64,000 nucleotides of DNA from Sphingobium sp. Z007 (GTDB lineage Bacteria > Pseudomonadota > Alphaproteobacteria > Sphingomonadales > Sphingomonadaceae): contig NZ_FBXK01000005.1 of assembly GCF_900013425.1 (NCBI RefSeq), positions 1,178,001 to 1,242,000 on the forward strand, given 5' to 3'. Shown in pieces: positions 1 to 8,277 of this stretch; positions within the stretch are counted from its first letter, which is position 1, and every line of letters begins with the position of its first letter. The translations under genes were made by a program, and so were the position numbers. The notes beneath the pieces are model-generated. The model made no database searches. It was given only the letters and a program-made list of their open reading frames with translations, and was not told the origin of the DNA.

Positions 1-249
1 GCGCCCACGCCCGGCAAGGCGGTCGATCCCGAAGTCGTGCGCCTGCTGATCGACGCCTATGACGAGGCCAAGCGCGACGAGCGCGGCTTCGTGGCACTGG
101 GTCCGGTCGGTCAGCGGGTCGGCAACCGCTCCAGCTTCGACGTGCGCAACTATGGCTATAAGCGCCTGTCCGACCTGGTCGCCGCCATCCCCAATTTCAT
201 CACCGAAGTCCGCGAAGGCGGGCAGACCTGGATCAAGCGGGTCAAGTGA
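1..249 (+). CDS. OST-HTH/LOTUS domain protein, C-terminal end (partial)
   Basis: The reading frame is open from base 1, so only the last 82 residues are visible. They match the end of an OST-HTH (LOTUS) domain: the sequence LLIDAYDEAKRDERGFVALG, then a VGQRVGNRSSFDVRNYGYKR stretch, then LSDLVAAIPNF and a closing ITEVREGG segment. In bacteria this winged-helix RNA-binding domain commonly follows an NYN (PIN-like) nuclease domain, which would lie upstream of the window. The stop codon overlaps the acylphosphatase start (TGATG), so the two are translationally coupled. Family assignment is fairly secure; the nuclease part is inferred. Confidence 0.75.
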   Translation, partial: APTPGKAVDPEVVRLLIDAYDEAKRDERGFVALGPVGQRVGNRSSFDVRNYGYKRLSDLVAAIPNFITEVREGGQTWIKRVK

Positions 250-530
250 TGCCGCCCGTGGCGCGTCACCTGATGATCCATGGCCGGGTTCAGGGCGTAT
301 GGTATCGCGCCTGGACGGTAGAAACGGCGCGCGGACTGGGCCTCGCGGGCTGGGTCCGCAACCGCGCGGACGGCTGCGTTGAGGCGCTGGTGGAGGGCGA
401 GGCGGCGGCGGTGGCGCGGTTTGTCGCGCTGGCGCAGGATGGGCCACCGGCGGCGAAGGTCGCGCGGATTGATGTGGCTGAGGTGGATGTCGAGGGGTTG
501 GGTGGGTTCGAGAAACGGGGGACGTTTTGA
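249..530 (+). CDS. acyP: Acylphosphatase
   Basis: A 93-residue protein of normal family length that hydrolyses the carboxyl-phosphate bond of acylphosphates in the cytoplasm. The family signature GRVQGVWYR near the N terminus holds the phosphate-binding loop and catalytic Arg, and WVRNRADG supplies the catalytic Asn. It ends with the usual GFEKRGTF-like strand. I chose the ATG that overlaps the preceding TGA (TGATG); a GTG three bases earlier is also possible. It forms a two-gene unit with the upstream OST-HTH protein. Confidence 0.93.
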   Translation: MPPVARHLMIHGRVQGVWYRAWTVETARGLGLAGWVRNRADGCVEALVEGEAAAVARFVALAQDGPPAAKVARIDVAEVDVEGLGGFEKRGTF

Positions 531-623
531 GGGCTGCGGGTGTCTATTAACGACCATTCAATGCCATAGGCGCGGCTTGCACACGAACCTGAAAGCGGAC
601 ACCTTGATGGTGATGAATGGTCC

Positions 624-983
624 TTGGGGGAAGCAATTGTGCAGCTTGGCGATACTGAGACGGGATTGCTAGAGGACTGTTTCGAGGATTGGCGCGGCCT
701 ATGGGAGGTGGTCTGGGCCGATCCAGATAAAAACCTCCAGAGCGCGGTAGCTCTTGTCACGTCTCTAGTGGCGGGCGGATATTTGACTACTCTTGGTGTT
801 ACGGATTGGGATCAAGCCCGAACGGCTGAACCAATGGCTGCCGCTGCTGCCCTGGCGGTTGTTCAAATGCAGGCAAACTACCTGCCGCCCCAGCAAGCTG
901 GCGCGATCTTTTATTTGTTGTCGATTACGCCCAAAGGCGAAGCAGCTATACCTCCGGGAGCTTTCCCGGATGAGTTGGGATAA
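624..983 (+). CDS. Hypothetical protein, uncertain start
   Basis: An open frame of about 119 codons that I do not recognise. It is rich in Ala and Leu, with a helical middle (AVALVTSLVAGGYL, AAAALAVVQMQ), and looks soluble. The only start in frame is TTG at 624, without a good ribosome binding site. The same frame is blocked at 567 by TAG, directly downstream of a GTG at 540 and an ATG at 561, so it may be a 5'-damaged gene. A palindromic repeat follows it. It could be spurious. Confidence 0.35.
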   Translation: MGEAIVQLGDTETGLLEDCFEDWRGLWEVVWADPDKNLQSAVALVTSLVAGGYLTTLGVTDWDQARTAEPMAAAAALAVVQMQANYLPPQQAGAIFYLLSITPKGEAAIPPGAFPDELG

Positions 984-1040
984 TCTGTCTGCTTTCACGA
1001 TATTCTTTGCGAAAGCGGACTGTCGCCTTTCCACCCAATT

Positions 1041-1131
1041 CGTAATTCCCGCGAAGGCGGGAACCCATCTCCGACGCTCGCAACAAGGCGGAAAGGCGGG
1101 AGATGGATTCCCGCCCCCGCGGGGATGACGG
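1041..1131. repeat. Dispersed palindromic (REP/BIME-like) element
   Basis: A hairpin with arms TTCCCGC and GCGGGAA around GAAG is followed about 40 bases later by a second arm set (GATTCCCGCCCCCGCGGGGA). The flanks CCCATCTCC and GGAGATGG are inverted copies of each other, giving a paired-palindrome element. Related GC-rich palindromes of the same CGAAGGCGGG/CGCCGGGG style occur at 12070 and 12568, inside the leaders of two pseudopilin genes. Confidence 0.75.
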
Positions 1132-1235
1132 TATAACGTGACGTATCCACCATCCACTCACGCCCCCTCCCCTTGCCCTCCCCCTGCGGATAAGCCAGCG
1201 TTCGTTCGTCGTGCGCGGCACAGGGGGGAATGGCC

Positions 1236-2237
1236 ATGCGGGTTGGCGTAGCAGGGAGCATCGGCGCGGTCGTGCTGGCATCCGGGGCGATGGGCGCGGG
1301 GGCGGACTGGCGCTGGCCCGTCTTTCCGGTGGGGGTCAGCGCGCCTGCCCTGCCCGCCGACACGGCCATGAGCGCGGCCAAGGTCGCGCTGGGCCGCCGC
1401 CTTTTCTACGATCGTGCGCTGTCGCATGACGGCAGCATGGCCTGCGCGGATTGCCACCAGCAGGCGCGCGGCTTTACCGACGGCCAGCCCACCCATATCG
1501 GCGTGACCGGCGACATGGGCGTTCGCAACGTGCCCGGGCTGGCCAATGTCGCCTGGCGCAGCGGCCTGACCTGGACCGATGCGGGCATCACCACGCTGGA
1601 GGCGCAGGCGATGGTGCCGATGACCGGGACCAAGCCGGTGGAAATGGGCGTGGGCGACCGCGATGGCGACCTGGCCACGCGGCTGGACGCCGATCCCTGC
1701 TATCGCCGGATGTTCGCGCAGGCCTTTCCCGGCACAAAGGGCGGCGCGGATTTCGCCAAAGTGACGGCGGCGCTGGGTGCGTTCCAGCGCACGATGATAT
1801 CGTTCGGCAGCGCCTATGATCGCGGCACCCTGACCCCGTTGGCCGCCAAAGGCGCGGCACAGTTCAAGGCGTCGGGCTGCGCATCCTGCCATAGCGGCCC
1901 AGACCTGACCGATGGCAAGGTCCATTATGTCGGCACCGCGGCGCCGCGCGAATCGGACGATCCGGCCTATGGCGGAAAGCCGCCACCGCCAGGGTTTGAG
2001 CCGCCGCCCGAACAGTTCCGCACCCCGTCGCTGCGCAACGTCGCGGTCACCGGGCCCTGGCTGCATGATGGCAAGGCCGACAGCATCGACGGCGCTATTC
2101 GCCGTCATGCCGCCGCGCATCTGACCGGGATCGACATACCCGCGCTGCTGGCGTTTCTTGATGCGCTGACCGACCGGGATTTTCTCAAGAATCCCGCGCT
2201 GGGGCCACCACCTGTCGGCTGCCCTGTCCCGGCTTAA
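1236..2237 (+). CDS. Di-haem cytochrome c peroxidase / MauG family protein
   Basis: An exported periplasmic protein of 333 residues with an N-terminal hydrophobic signal segment and two c-type haem sites, CADCH (about residue 70) and CASCH (about 215). That is the arrangement of bacterial di-haem peroxidases (CcpA/MauG), which reduce H2O2 or oxidise protein substrates. LGRRLFYDRALSHDGSMACADCH and FRTPSLRNVAVTGPWLHDG are typical family blocks. ATG 1236 is preferred over ATG 1230 because a GGGGGG purine run lies 7 bases before it. It appears monocistronic. Its substrate cannot be told from sequence. Confidence 0.88.
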   Translation: MRVGVAGSIGAVVLASGAMGAGADWRWPVFPVGVSAPALPADTAMSAAKVALGRRLFYDRALSHDGSMACADCHQQARGFTDGQPTHIGVTGDMGVRNVPGLANVAWRSGLTWTDAGITTLEAQAMVPMTGTKPVEMGVGDRDGDLATRLDADPCYRRMFAQAFPGTKGGADFAKVTAALGAFQRTMISFGSAYDRGTLTPLAAKGAAQFKASGCASCHSGPDLTDGKVHYVGTAAPRESDDPAYGGKPPPPGFEPPPEQFRTPSLRNVAVTGPWLHDGKADSIDGAIRRHAAAHLTGIDIPALLAFLDALTDRDFLKNPALGPPPVGCPVPA

Positions 2238-2280
2238 CTCGCCTTAGCGCAGCGCGGATGGCATTGGACGGCTGATAAAC

Positions 2281-2312
2281 AAAAAAAGGGCCGATCCGTG
2301 AAGGACCAGCCC
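2281..2312 (-). terminator. Rho-independent terminator of ettA
   Basis: Read on the minus strand, GGGCTGGTCC and GGATCGGCCC arms surround a TTCAC loop and are followed by seven or more T. It lies about 135 bases past the ettA stop codon. Confidence 0.8.
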
Positions 2313-2448
2313 ATAAAGTTTTAGGAGAGGATGCCTGAAAGGCACCACCCCTATGAAATGTTAGCGCCACCATCGCAAGTGCGAACGGCGGCGCTACGGT
2401 TGCAAATATTGCAATCGCATGGCCGCCGCCCCGCCGGACGGCATCCGA

Positions 2449-4134
2449 TCAGCGCGTCAGCTTCTTGTACGACAGCGCGGTCGGGCGATCGGCGGCGTCG
2501 CCCAGGCGGCGGCGCTTGTCTTCTTCATAGGCTTCGAAATTGCCTTCGAACCATTCGACATGGCTATTGCCTTCGAACGCCAGGATGTGCGTGGCCAGGC
2601 GATCGAGGAAGAAGCGATCATGGCTGATGACCACGGCGCAACCCGCGAAATTTTCGATCGCTTCTTCGAGCGCGCCCAGCGTTTCGACGTCGAGATCGTT
2701 GGTCGGTTCGTCGAGCAGCAGCACGTTGCCGCCCTTTTTCAGCATCTTGGCGATGTGGACGCGGTTGCGTTCACCGCCCGACAGCTTGCCGACATTCTTC
2801 TGCTGATCCTGCCCCTTGAAGTTGAACGCGCCGACATAGGCCCGCGTCGACATGTCGTGGCCATTGACCTTGACGTAATCCAGGCCGTCGGAGACTTCCT
2901 CCCAAACATTCTTTGATCCGTCGAGATGATCGCGGCTCTGGTCGACAAAGCCCAGACGCACGGTCGAGCCGATGTCGATCTCGCCCGCATCCGGCTTTTC
3001 CTGGCCGGTGATGAGCTTGAACAGGGTGGACTTGCCCGCGCCGTTCGGGCCGATGACGCCGACGATGCCGCCCGGAGGCAGCAGGAAGGACAGATCTTCG
3101 AACAGCAGCTTGTCGCCGAACGCCTTGGTGATGTTCTTAAACTCGATCACCTTGCCGCCCAGCCGCTCCGGCACCTGAATGACGATCTGCGCCTTGCCGG
3201 GGGAGCGGTTGTTCTGGCCGGCGACCAGTTCCTCGAACTTCTTGATACGCGCCTTGGACTTGGTCTGGCGGCCCTTCGTGCCCTGCCTGATCCATTCCAG
3301 CTCGTCGTTGATCGCCTTCTGGCGACCGGTGGCCTCGCGGTCTTCCTGCTCCAGGCGCTTGGACTTCTTCTCCAGATAGGTGGAGTAGTTGCCTTCGTAA
3401 GGGAAATATTTCCCGCGATCGAGTTCCAGGATCCAGCCCACGACATTGTCCAGGAAGTAGCGGTCATGGGTAATCATCAGGACGGAACCGGCATATTCCT
3501 TGAGATGATTTTCCAGCCAGGTGACGCTTTCGGCATCCAGATGGTTGGTCGGTTCGTCGAGCAGCAGGATGTCGGGCTTCTGGATCAGCAGGCGGGTCAG
3601 CGCGATGCGCCGCTTTTCACCGCCCGACAGGCTTTCCACCGACCAGTCCGACGGCGGGCAGCGCAGCGCTTCCATCGCCAGTTCCAGTTGGCTGTCGAGC
3701 GACCAGCCATCGACGGCGTCGATCTGCTCCTGGAGCGTCCCCATCTCTTCCATCAGCGCGTCGAAATCGACGTCTTCGGGCGGATCGCCCATGATGGTGC
3801 TGATCTCGTTGAAGCGGTCCAGCTTGTCCGCCGTTTCGCGCGCGCCATCCTTCACGTTTTCCAGCACGGTCTTGTTGGGGTCAAGCTGCGGCTCCTGCGG
3901 CAGATAGCCGACGGTGATATTCTCGCCTGGCCATGCTTCACCGGAAAAATCGGTATCGATGCCGGCCATGATCTTGATGAGCGTGGATTTGCCCGCGCCG
4001 TTGGGGCCGACGATGCCGATCTTGGACCCGCGATAAAATTGCAGGTTGATGTTGCTCAGCACCGGCTTGGCGGCGCCGGGGAAGGTCTTGGTCATGCTCT
4101 TCATGACATAGGCATATTGCGAGGAGGCGGACAT
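2449..4134 (-). CDS. ettA: Energy-dependent translational throttle protein EttA (ABC-F)
   Basis: A soluble ABC-F ATPase of 561 residues that binds the ribosomal E site and gates the first elongation step according to ATP/ADP. It has two ATP-binding domains. Walker A GPNGAGKST occurs twice, with signature motifs LSGGEKRR and LSGGERNR and Walker B LLLDEPTNHLD and LLLDEPTNDLD. Between them is the family's linker and arm region. Length and the N terminus (AYVMKSMTKTFPG) are those of EttA. It is a single gene with its own terminator. Confidence is high because the whole length matches the EttA subfamily rather than Uup or YheS. Confidence 0.95.
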   Translation of the reverse strand: MSASSQYAYVMKSMTKTFPGAAKPVLSNINLQFYRGSKIGIVGPNGAGKSTLIKIMAGIDTDFSGEAWPGENITVGYLPQEPQLDPNKTVLENVKDGARETADKLDRFNEISTIMGDPPEDVDFDALMEEMGTLQEQIDAVDGWSLDSQLELAMEALRCPPSDWSVESLSGGEKRRIALTRLLIQKPDILLLDEPTNHLDAESVTWLENHLKEYAGSVLMITHDRYFLDNVVGWILELDRGKYFPYEGNYSTYLEKKSKRLEQEDREATGRQKAINDELEWIRQGTKGRQTKSKARIKKFEELVAGQNNRSPGKAQIVIQVPERLGGKVIEFKNITKAFGDKLLFEDLSFLLPPGGIVGVIGPNGAGKSTLFKLITGQEKPDAGEIDIGSTVRLGFVDQSRDHLDGSKNVWEEVSDGLDYVKVNGHDMSTRAYVGAFNFKGQDQQKNVGKLSGGERNRVHIAKMLKKGGNVLLLDEPTNDLDVETLGALEEAIENFAGCAVVISHDRFFLDRLATHILAFEGNSHVEWFEGNFEAYEEDKRRRLGDAADRPTALSYKKLTR

Positions 4135-4234
4135 GGGTTCAGCAGCTCCGAAAAGACGGGTAGGAAAATCCGGGTCGAGTTAGCGGAGGCGGAAGCCATT
4201 GGCAAATGGGGGATGGCTCGCTACGCCTTCACCC

Positions 4235-5608
4235 ATGCAGAAAATCCGATCGGGCACGCTGGCCGCCCTCCTCCTTGGCAGCATCTTCACCCCCGCCCTG
4301 TCCCACGCCGCACCGGCGGACAGCGCCGCGATTCGCGATGCGGCGATGAAGGACGATGTCGCCTTTGCCTTTACCGAAGGGCTGACGACCGAAGTCGGCC
4401 CTCGCCCCGCCGGCACGCCGCAGGAAGCGCGTGCCCGCGACTGGGCGGTCGTGAAATTGAAGGCGCTGGGCTTTTCCAATGTCCGGGCCGAACCTTATAC
4501 CATGCCGGTATGGGTGCGCGGCCGTGACGAGGCGCGCATAGTGTCGCCCTTTCCGCAAAATCTGGTGCTGGCGGCGCTCGGCAACAGCGGATCGACCAGC
4601 GACAAGGGGATCGAGGGCGAGATCGTCTATTTCGCCAGCATCGCCGATCTGGACGCTGCGCCTGCCGCTGCGCTCAAAGGCAAGATCGCCTTTGTCGATC
4701 ATGGCATGAAGGCGACGCAGGATGGCTCGTCCTACGGCTATTTCGGCGCGGCGCGGCGGCAGGGACCAAGCATCGCATCCAAAAAAGGCGCGATCGCCAT
4801 CCTGATCCGATCGATCGGCACCGACCATCATCGCGTGCCGCATACCGGCGTGCAGATGTGGGCTGACGGCGTGACGCCAATCCCGGCCGCGGCGCTTTCC
4901 GTGCCGGACGCCGAACAGCTTGCCCGCGTGATCGCGCGCGGCCAGCCGGTGAAAGTGCATCTGACGCTGACGTCGAAAATGCTCAAGGATCAACCGTCTG
5001 GCAATGTCATCGCCGAAATCCCCGGCAGCGATCCGACGGCGGGCATCGTAGTGGCCGCCTGCCACCTCGACAGCTGGGACCAGGGCACCGGCGCGATCGA
5101 TGACGCAACAGGCTGCGGCATTGCGGCGGCCTCCGCCTTGCAGGTGGCGAAGACTGGTCAGCCCCGTCGCACCATCCGCGTGTTGATGGCGGGCGCGGAG
5201 GAAGTCGGCGGCGACGGCGCGCGCGCTTATTATAAGGCGCACGGCGCGGAGAAGCACGCACTGGCGATCGAATCGGATTTCGGGGCGGACCGTATCTGGC
5301 GCGTCGATTTCAAACTGCCGCAGGGGCATGAGGCGCTGGCGAAGCGCGTTGCGGCGGCACTCGCGCCACTCGGCGTAGGTGCCAGCACGCAGGAAGCGGG
5401 CGGCGGGGCGGATATCGCACCGTTGGTGAAGGCCGGCGTGCCGGTGATCGACCTGCAACAGGACGGCACGCGATACTTCGATCTGCACCACACGCCTGAC
5501 GATACGCTGGACAAGGTGGACCCGGAGCAGTTGCGGCAGAATGTCGCCGCATGGACGGTGACGCTGGACGCTGTCGCCAATGCACCAGAATCCATGGGCG
5601 TTAACTAG
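4235..5608 (+). CDS. M28 family zinc metallopeptidase, exported
   Basis: A 457-residue exported peptidase. A signal peptide (MQKIRSGTLAALLLGSIFTP, then ALSHA) is followed by a PA-like insert and an M28 catalytic domain. Zinc-site motifs are visible: ACHLDSWDQGTGAIDDATG (His and bridging Asp), MAGAEEVG (catalytic and ligand Glu), ESDFG (Asp) and DLHHTPDDTLDKVD (His). Family members are periplasmic or secreted aminopeptidases/carboxypeptidases. The ATG at 4235 is chosen because it begins the signal peptide; the in-frame TTG at 4199 would place 12 residues before it. It is divergent from ettA. Confidence 0.92.
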   Translation: MQKIRSGTLAALLLGSIFTPALSHAAPADSAAIRDAAMKDDVAFAFTEGLTTEVGPRPAGTPQEARARDWAVVKLKALGFSNVRAEPYTMPVWVRGRDEARIVSPFPQNLVLAALGNSGSTSDKGIEGEIVYFASIADLDAAPAAALKGKIAFVDHGMKATQDGSSYGYFGAARRQGPSIASKKGAIAILIRSIGTDHHRVPHTGVQMWADGVTPIPAAALSVPDAEQLARVIARGQPVKVHLTLTSKMLKDQPSGNVIAEIPGSDPTAGIVVAACHLDSWDQGTGAIDDATGCGIAAASALQVAKTGQPRRTIRVLMAGAEEVGGDGARAYYKAHGAEKHALAIESDFGADRIWRVDFKLPQGHEALAKRVAAALAPLGVGASTQEAGGGADIAPLVKAGVPVIDLQQDGTRYFDLHHTPDDTLDKVDPEQLRQNVAAWTVTLDAVANAPESMGVN

Positions 5609-5765
5609 ACTTTTATAGTAGACAACGCCCTGTCGCGTGATTCCATCGTTTCACCGGCGCAGAAAAGCATTGATTTGTGCATCGCACACGTTAATGCGGG
5701 TCGCTCGCGTAGGGTTACATTTCAAACGTGCCTGACGCGGCATAATGCTATGGGAGCCGTACACA

Positions 5766-5978
5766 ATGAAGAAGATCGCTGCTGTTTTCGCTTCGGCCAG
5801 CCTGATGGCCCTCGCCGCTTGCGGTGAGAAGCCGGCCAACGAGACCGCGAACGCTTCGAACGCCGTCGTCGAAAACGTCGTTGAGAACGCCGCCAACGCA
5901 GCGGACAACGCTGCTAACGCTGCCAATGTTGCTGCTAACGCCGCCAACGTTGCTGAGAACGCTTCGAACGCGATGTAA
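5766..5978 (+). CDS. Small Ala/Asn-rich lipoprotein
   Basis: A 70-residue protein with a lipoprotein signal peptide (MKKIAAVFASASLMALAAC; lipobox LAAC) followed by a mature part that is almost only Ala, Asn, Val and Glu in short repeats such as NAANAADNAANAAN. It should be anchored to the outer or inner membrane by its Cys19. The repeat pattern suggests a single long helix, as in small structural lipoproteins, but no family was recognised. It has its own strong terminator 25 bases downstream. Confidence 0.85.
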   Translation: MKKIAAVFASASLMALAACGEKPANETANASNAVVENVVENAANAADNAANAANVAANAANVAENASNAM

Positions 5979-6001
5979 TCTTCGCATTTGCGAGATTCTC
6001 G

Positions 6002-6031
6002 AAGGGCGGGCCTTAACGGCCCGCCCTTTTT
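6002..6031 (+). terminator. Rho-independent terminator after lipoprotein gene
   Basis: An 11-bp perfect stem (AAGGGCGGGCC / GGCCCGCCCTT) with loop TTAAC is followed by a T run. It directly follows the small lipoprotein gene. Confidence 0.92.
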
Positions 6032-6116
6032 GTTTGTGCCGCACCCAACCGCATTGCATGCGGAACATCCTTGCCCCTCCACCGCTTTTATCCTTGCGAC
6101 ATGAGGAGAGATCGAC

Positions 6117-6194
6117 ATGGGTAAGGGCATATTATTGTGGCTTCTGGGCGTGCCTATCCCCATCATTTTGCTATTGTGGCTGTTCTTTCACTGA
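6117..6194 (+). CDS. 25-residue hydrophobic membrane peptide
   Basis: A very short gene with an excellent ribosome binding site (GAGGAGAG, 7 bases before ATG). It encodes MGKGILLWLLGVPIPIILLL and then WLFFH: one charged N-terminal turn, one transmembrane segment with a Pro-Ile-Pro kink, and an aromatic end. Nothing in it indicates a catalytic role. It fits the class of single-span small membrane proteins. It lies between the lipoprotein terminator and tRNA-Pro. The Shine-Dalgarno sequence and clean hydrophobic profile are the reason for calling it. Confidence 0.7.
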   Translation: MGKGILLWLLGVPIPIILLLWLFFH

Positions 6195-6250
6195 TCGGCG
6201 CGATCGGCGATTGACGGGACGCGCTTTCCCCCGCTAAGGCCGCCCCTCGT

Positions 6251-6327
<77 letters not shown>

Positions 6328-6332
6328 CTTTC

Positions 6333-7073
6333 CTAAAAAAAGCGCAGGACCATGATCCACGCTGGCAACGCCGCTAGCGCAAGGAAGGTGCCCAATGGCA
6401 CCCGCGCGGTGCGGCTCCTCGCCCGTCCGCTGGCCAGCATCACGACCAGCCCCATCATCGACGCGATCAACAGGATGAAGGGCAACGCCTGCCATCCAAA
6501 CCAGGCGCCCAGCGCGCCCAGCAACTTGGCATCGCCCAGGCCCAACCCATCACGTCCCCGCAACGCGCGATAGCCCATCGATATGGCCAGCAATGCGCCA
6601 TAGCCGATCGCCGCGCCCATGACGCGGTCAATCAGGCTAACGTCGGTCGCCCACATGCCGATGGTCAAGCCCAGGAACGCCAGCGGCAGTGTCAACGCAT
6701 CGGGCAGCCAGAAATGCCGCCAGTCCAGGATCGCCAGCGTCAGTAGCGTCCAGCCGAGCAGCGCCCAGCCGATCCCGCCCATGTCCGGCACTCCGCCGAT
6801 CGCCAACGCGCCGATGATCGCGCATCCCGCCTCCACCCGGCCATGCAGCGGGTCGATCCGAGCGCCACAGGTGCGACAGCGGCCACGCTGGACCATCGCG
6901 CTGAAAAGGGGAATCAGGTCGCGCGCCGCCAGCATCCGGCCGCAGCCGTCGCAAACCGATCGCCCGCGCGCCACGCCCCGCCCCTGCGGCCAGCGCAGGA
7001 TCAGCGTGGCGAGAAAACTGCCCAGGATCGCGCCGGCCAGCGCGCCGATCAGCGCCGCGACCGGCTGGATCAC
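6333..7073 (-). CDS. gspO: Prepilin peptidase (A24 family), last gene of the T2SS operon
   Basis: An inner-membrane aspartic protease of 246 residues that cleaves the leaders of pseudopilins GspG-K after Gly and N-methylates the new N terminus. The N-terminal part has two Cys pairs (CDGC and CRTC), as in bifunctional PilD. The two catalytic Asp lie in LAILDWRHFWLPD and GLGLGDAKLLGALGAW. Several transmembrane helices follow. The GTG start overlaps the gspN stop (GTGA). It closes the gsp operon; a tRNA gene follows convergently. Its substrates G, H and J in this operon have abnormally long leaders. Confidence 0.95.
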   Translation of the reverse strand: MIQPVAALIGALAGAILGSFLATLILRWPQGRGVARGRSVCDGCGRMLAARDLIPLFSAMVQRGRCRTCGARIDPLHGRVEAGCAIIGALAIGGVPDMGGIGWALLGWTLLTLAILDWRHFWLPDALTLPLAFLGLTIGMWATDVSLIDRVMGAAIGYGALLAISMGYRALRGRDGLGLGDAKLLGALGAWFGWQALPFILLIASMMGLVVMLASGRARSRTARVPLGTFLALAALPAWIMVLRFF

Positions 7074-7792
7074 AGCGTGCCTTCAACCTTGAGTATCTGG
7101 GCGTTGCCGACGCCCGCAAAGCCGGCCTGGCCCAACGTCGCCGCCAGTGTCGGATCAGCGGTTTCGACACGCATTTCGGCAGTATAGCGTCCCGAACGCC
7201 AGATGCGCAGGCTGATCTTCTCCATTCCCGACTGACTGACCAGCGGCAGCAGCAGCGCATCGCCATCGCAACTGACCACGCCCGACAACCCCTGCGTCAG
7301 GTTTAGACCAGGAAACTGCCCCGCCATGCGCGCCCGCACGCGTCCTTCGGCATGGCCGCAGCGATCGCCCGCATAATAGGCGCTGACATCCTCCAGCATA
7401 AGACTGCCCACCGGCAGCGGCGCGAAGGTGCGGCCAAGCGGCACTGCGCCGGTCACATCATCCACGCCGATGCGGCCCAAGCCGACGGTGAGCGCGCCCT
7501 GCACATCATCCGCCAGCCCCTTGGTCCGGGCGATATCGAATCGCGCACGGCCCACCAGCAGCGAAACGGGGGACAGCCCGGCGCGCACGCTGCCGAGCGG
7601 CATATTGCCCAGCATCAACTGGTCAATCCGCCCGCTCCATACCGTGCCGCGCACCTCCCGCGCCGCGATGCCGAGCCGCTCCAGCCCGGCGAGGCCCAGC
7701 GCGACCCGCATCGGCAGGAACAACAGCAGGCCCAGCACCAGCGTTAGGAGGAGAATGATCCGCATCCGGCGCGAGAGGGTCAGGCCCATCAT
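7070..7792 (-). CDS. gspN: Type II secretion system protein N
   Basis: A 240-residue bitopic inner-membrane protein with one N-terminal transmembrane helix (IILLLTLVLGLLLFLP) and a periplasmic beta-rich domain. GspN is a non-essential or accessory T2SS component present in only some systems. The assignment rests on its place between gspM and gspO and on the family pattern (RMRIILLLT..., VRGTVWSGR, GLSPVSLLVGRARFDI). Its ATG overlaps the gspM stop by 4 bases. Confidence 0.85.
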   Translation of the reverse strand: MMGLTLSRRMRIILLLTLVLGLLLFLPMRVALGLAGLERLGIAAREVRGTVWSGRIDQLMLGNMPLGSVRAGLSPVSLLVGRARFDIARTKGLADDVQGALTVGLGRIGVDDVTGAVPLGRTFAPLPVGSLMLEDVSAYYAGDRCGHAEGRVRARMAGQFPGLNLTQGLSGVVSCDGDALLLPLVSQSGMEKISLRIWRSGRYTAEMRVETADPTLAATLGQAGFAGVGNAQILKVEGTL

Positions 7793-8277
7793 TGCCCTTC
7801 TCCCCGCAACAGCACCGCTTGCATCGAGACACTGCCCGCCGTGGGCGAAGGCCGCGCACTCATCGTTTCAACCCGGACGCCCTGCGCCTCCAGCGCGGCA
7901 AGCCAGGAAAAGAGCGCAACCGGACGGACCGACGCAATAGCGATGTCGATCCGGTCGCTGCCCTGTGCCTGTGCCCGTTCCAGCGTCAATCCCGCCTCGC
8001 CCGCGCTCTGCCCGACAAACTGGTCGATCGGCGTAACCGGACCTGTCGCAGCGGCATTGCGCGGCAGCGCCTTCAATTGCTTCACCGCGGCGCGCACCGC
8101 CGCATTGCGATCGGTCGCTTCATTGAGCGTATCGCGCGCGCTGCGCTGCGCCCGGTCCAGCGGCATGGCGATGCCGAACCACAGGATCACGACCGCCAGC
8201 AGCGCGAACATCACGCCCAGCAGCCATTGCTCGCGGGTCGATCGTTCCGCCCAATATGCGCCCAACCGTTCCATCAT
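7789..8277 (-). CDS. gspM: Type II secretion system protein M
   Basis: A 162-residue inner-membrane protein of the T2SS assembly platform. A short cytoplasmic segment with STREQWLLGVMFALLAVVIL (transmembrane) is followed by a periplasmic ferredoxin-like domain. It partners GspL, encoded immediately upstream with a 4-base ATGA overlap. The WAERSTREQWLL motif before the membrane helix is typical of GspM. Confidence 0.9.
   Translation of the reverse strand: MMERLGAYWAERSTREQWLLGVMFALLAVVILWFGIAMPLDRAQRSARDTLNEATDRNAAVRAAVKQLKALPRNAAATGPVTPIDQFVGQSAGEAGLTLERAQAQGSDRIDIAIASVRPVALFSWLAALEAQGVRVETMSARPSPTAGSVSMQAVLLRGEGQ

Noticed and set aside
2926..4527. 533-codon plus-strand frame
   Set aside because: Antisense shadow of ettA and the M28 gene; composition follows reverse codons of those genes and no family features appear.
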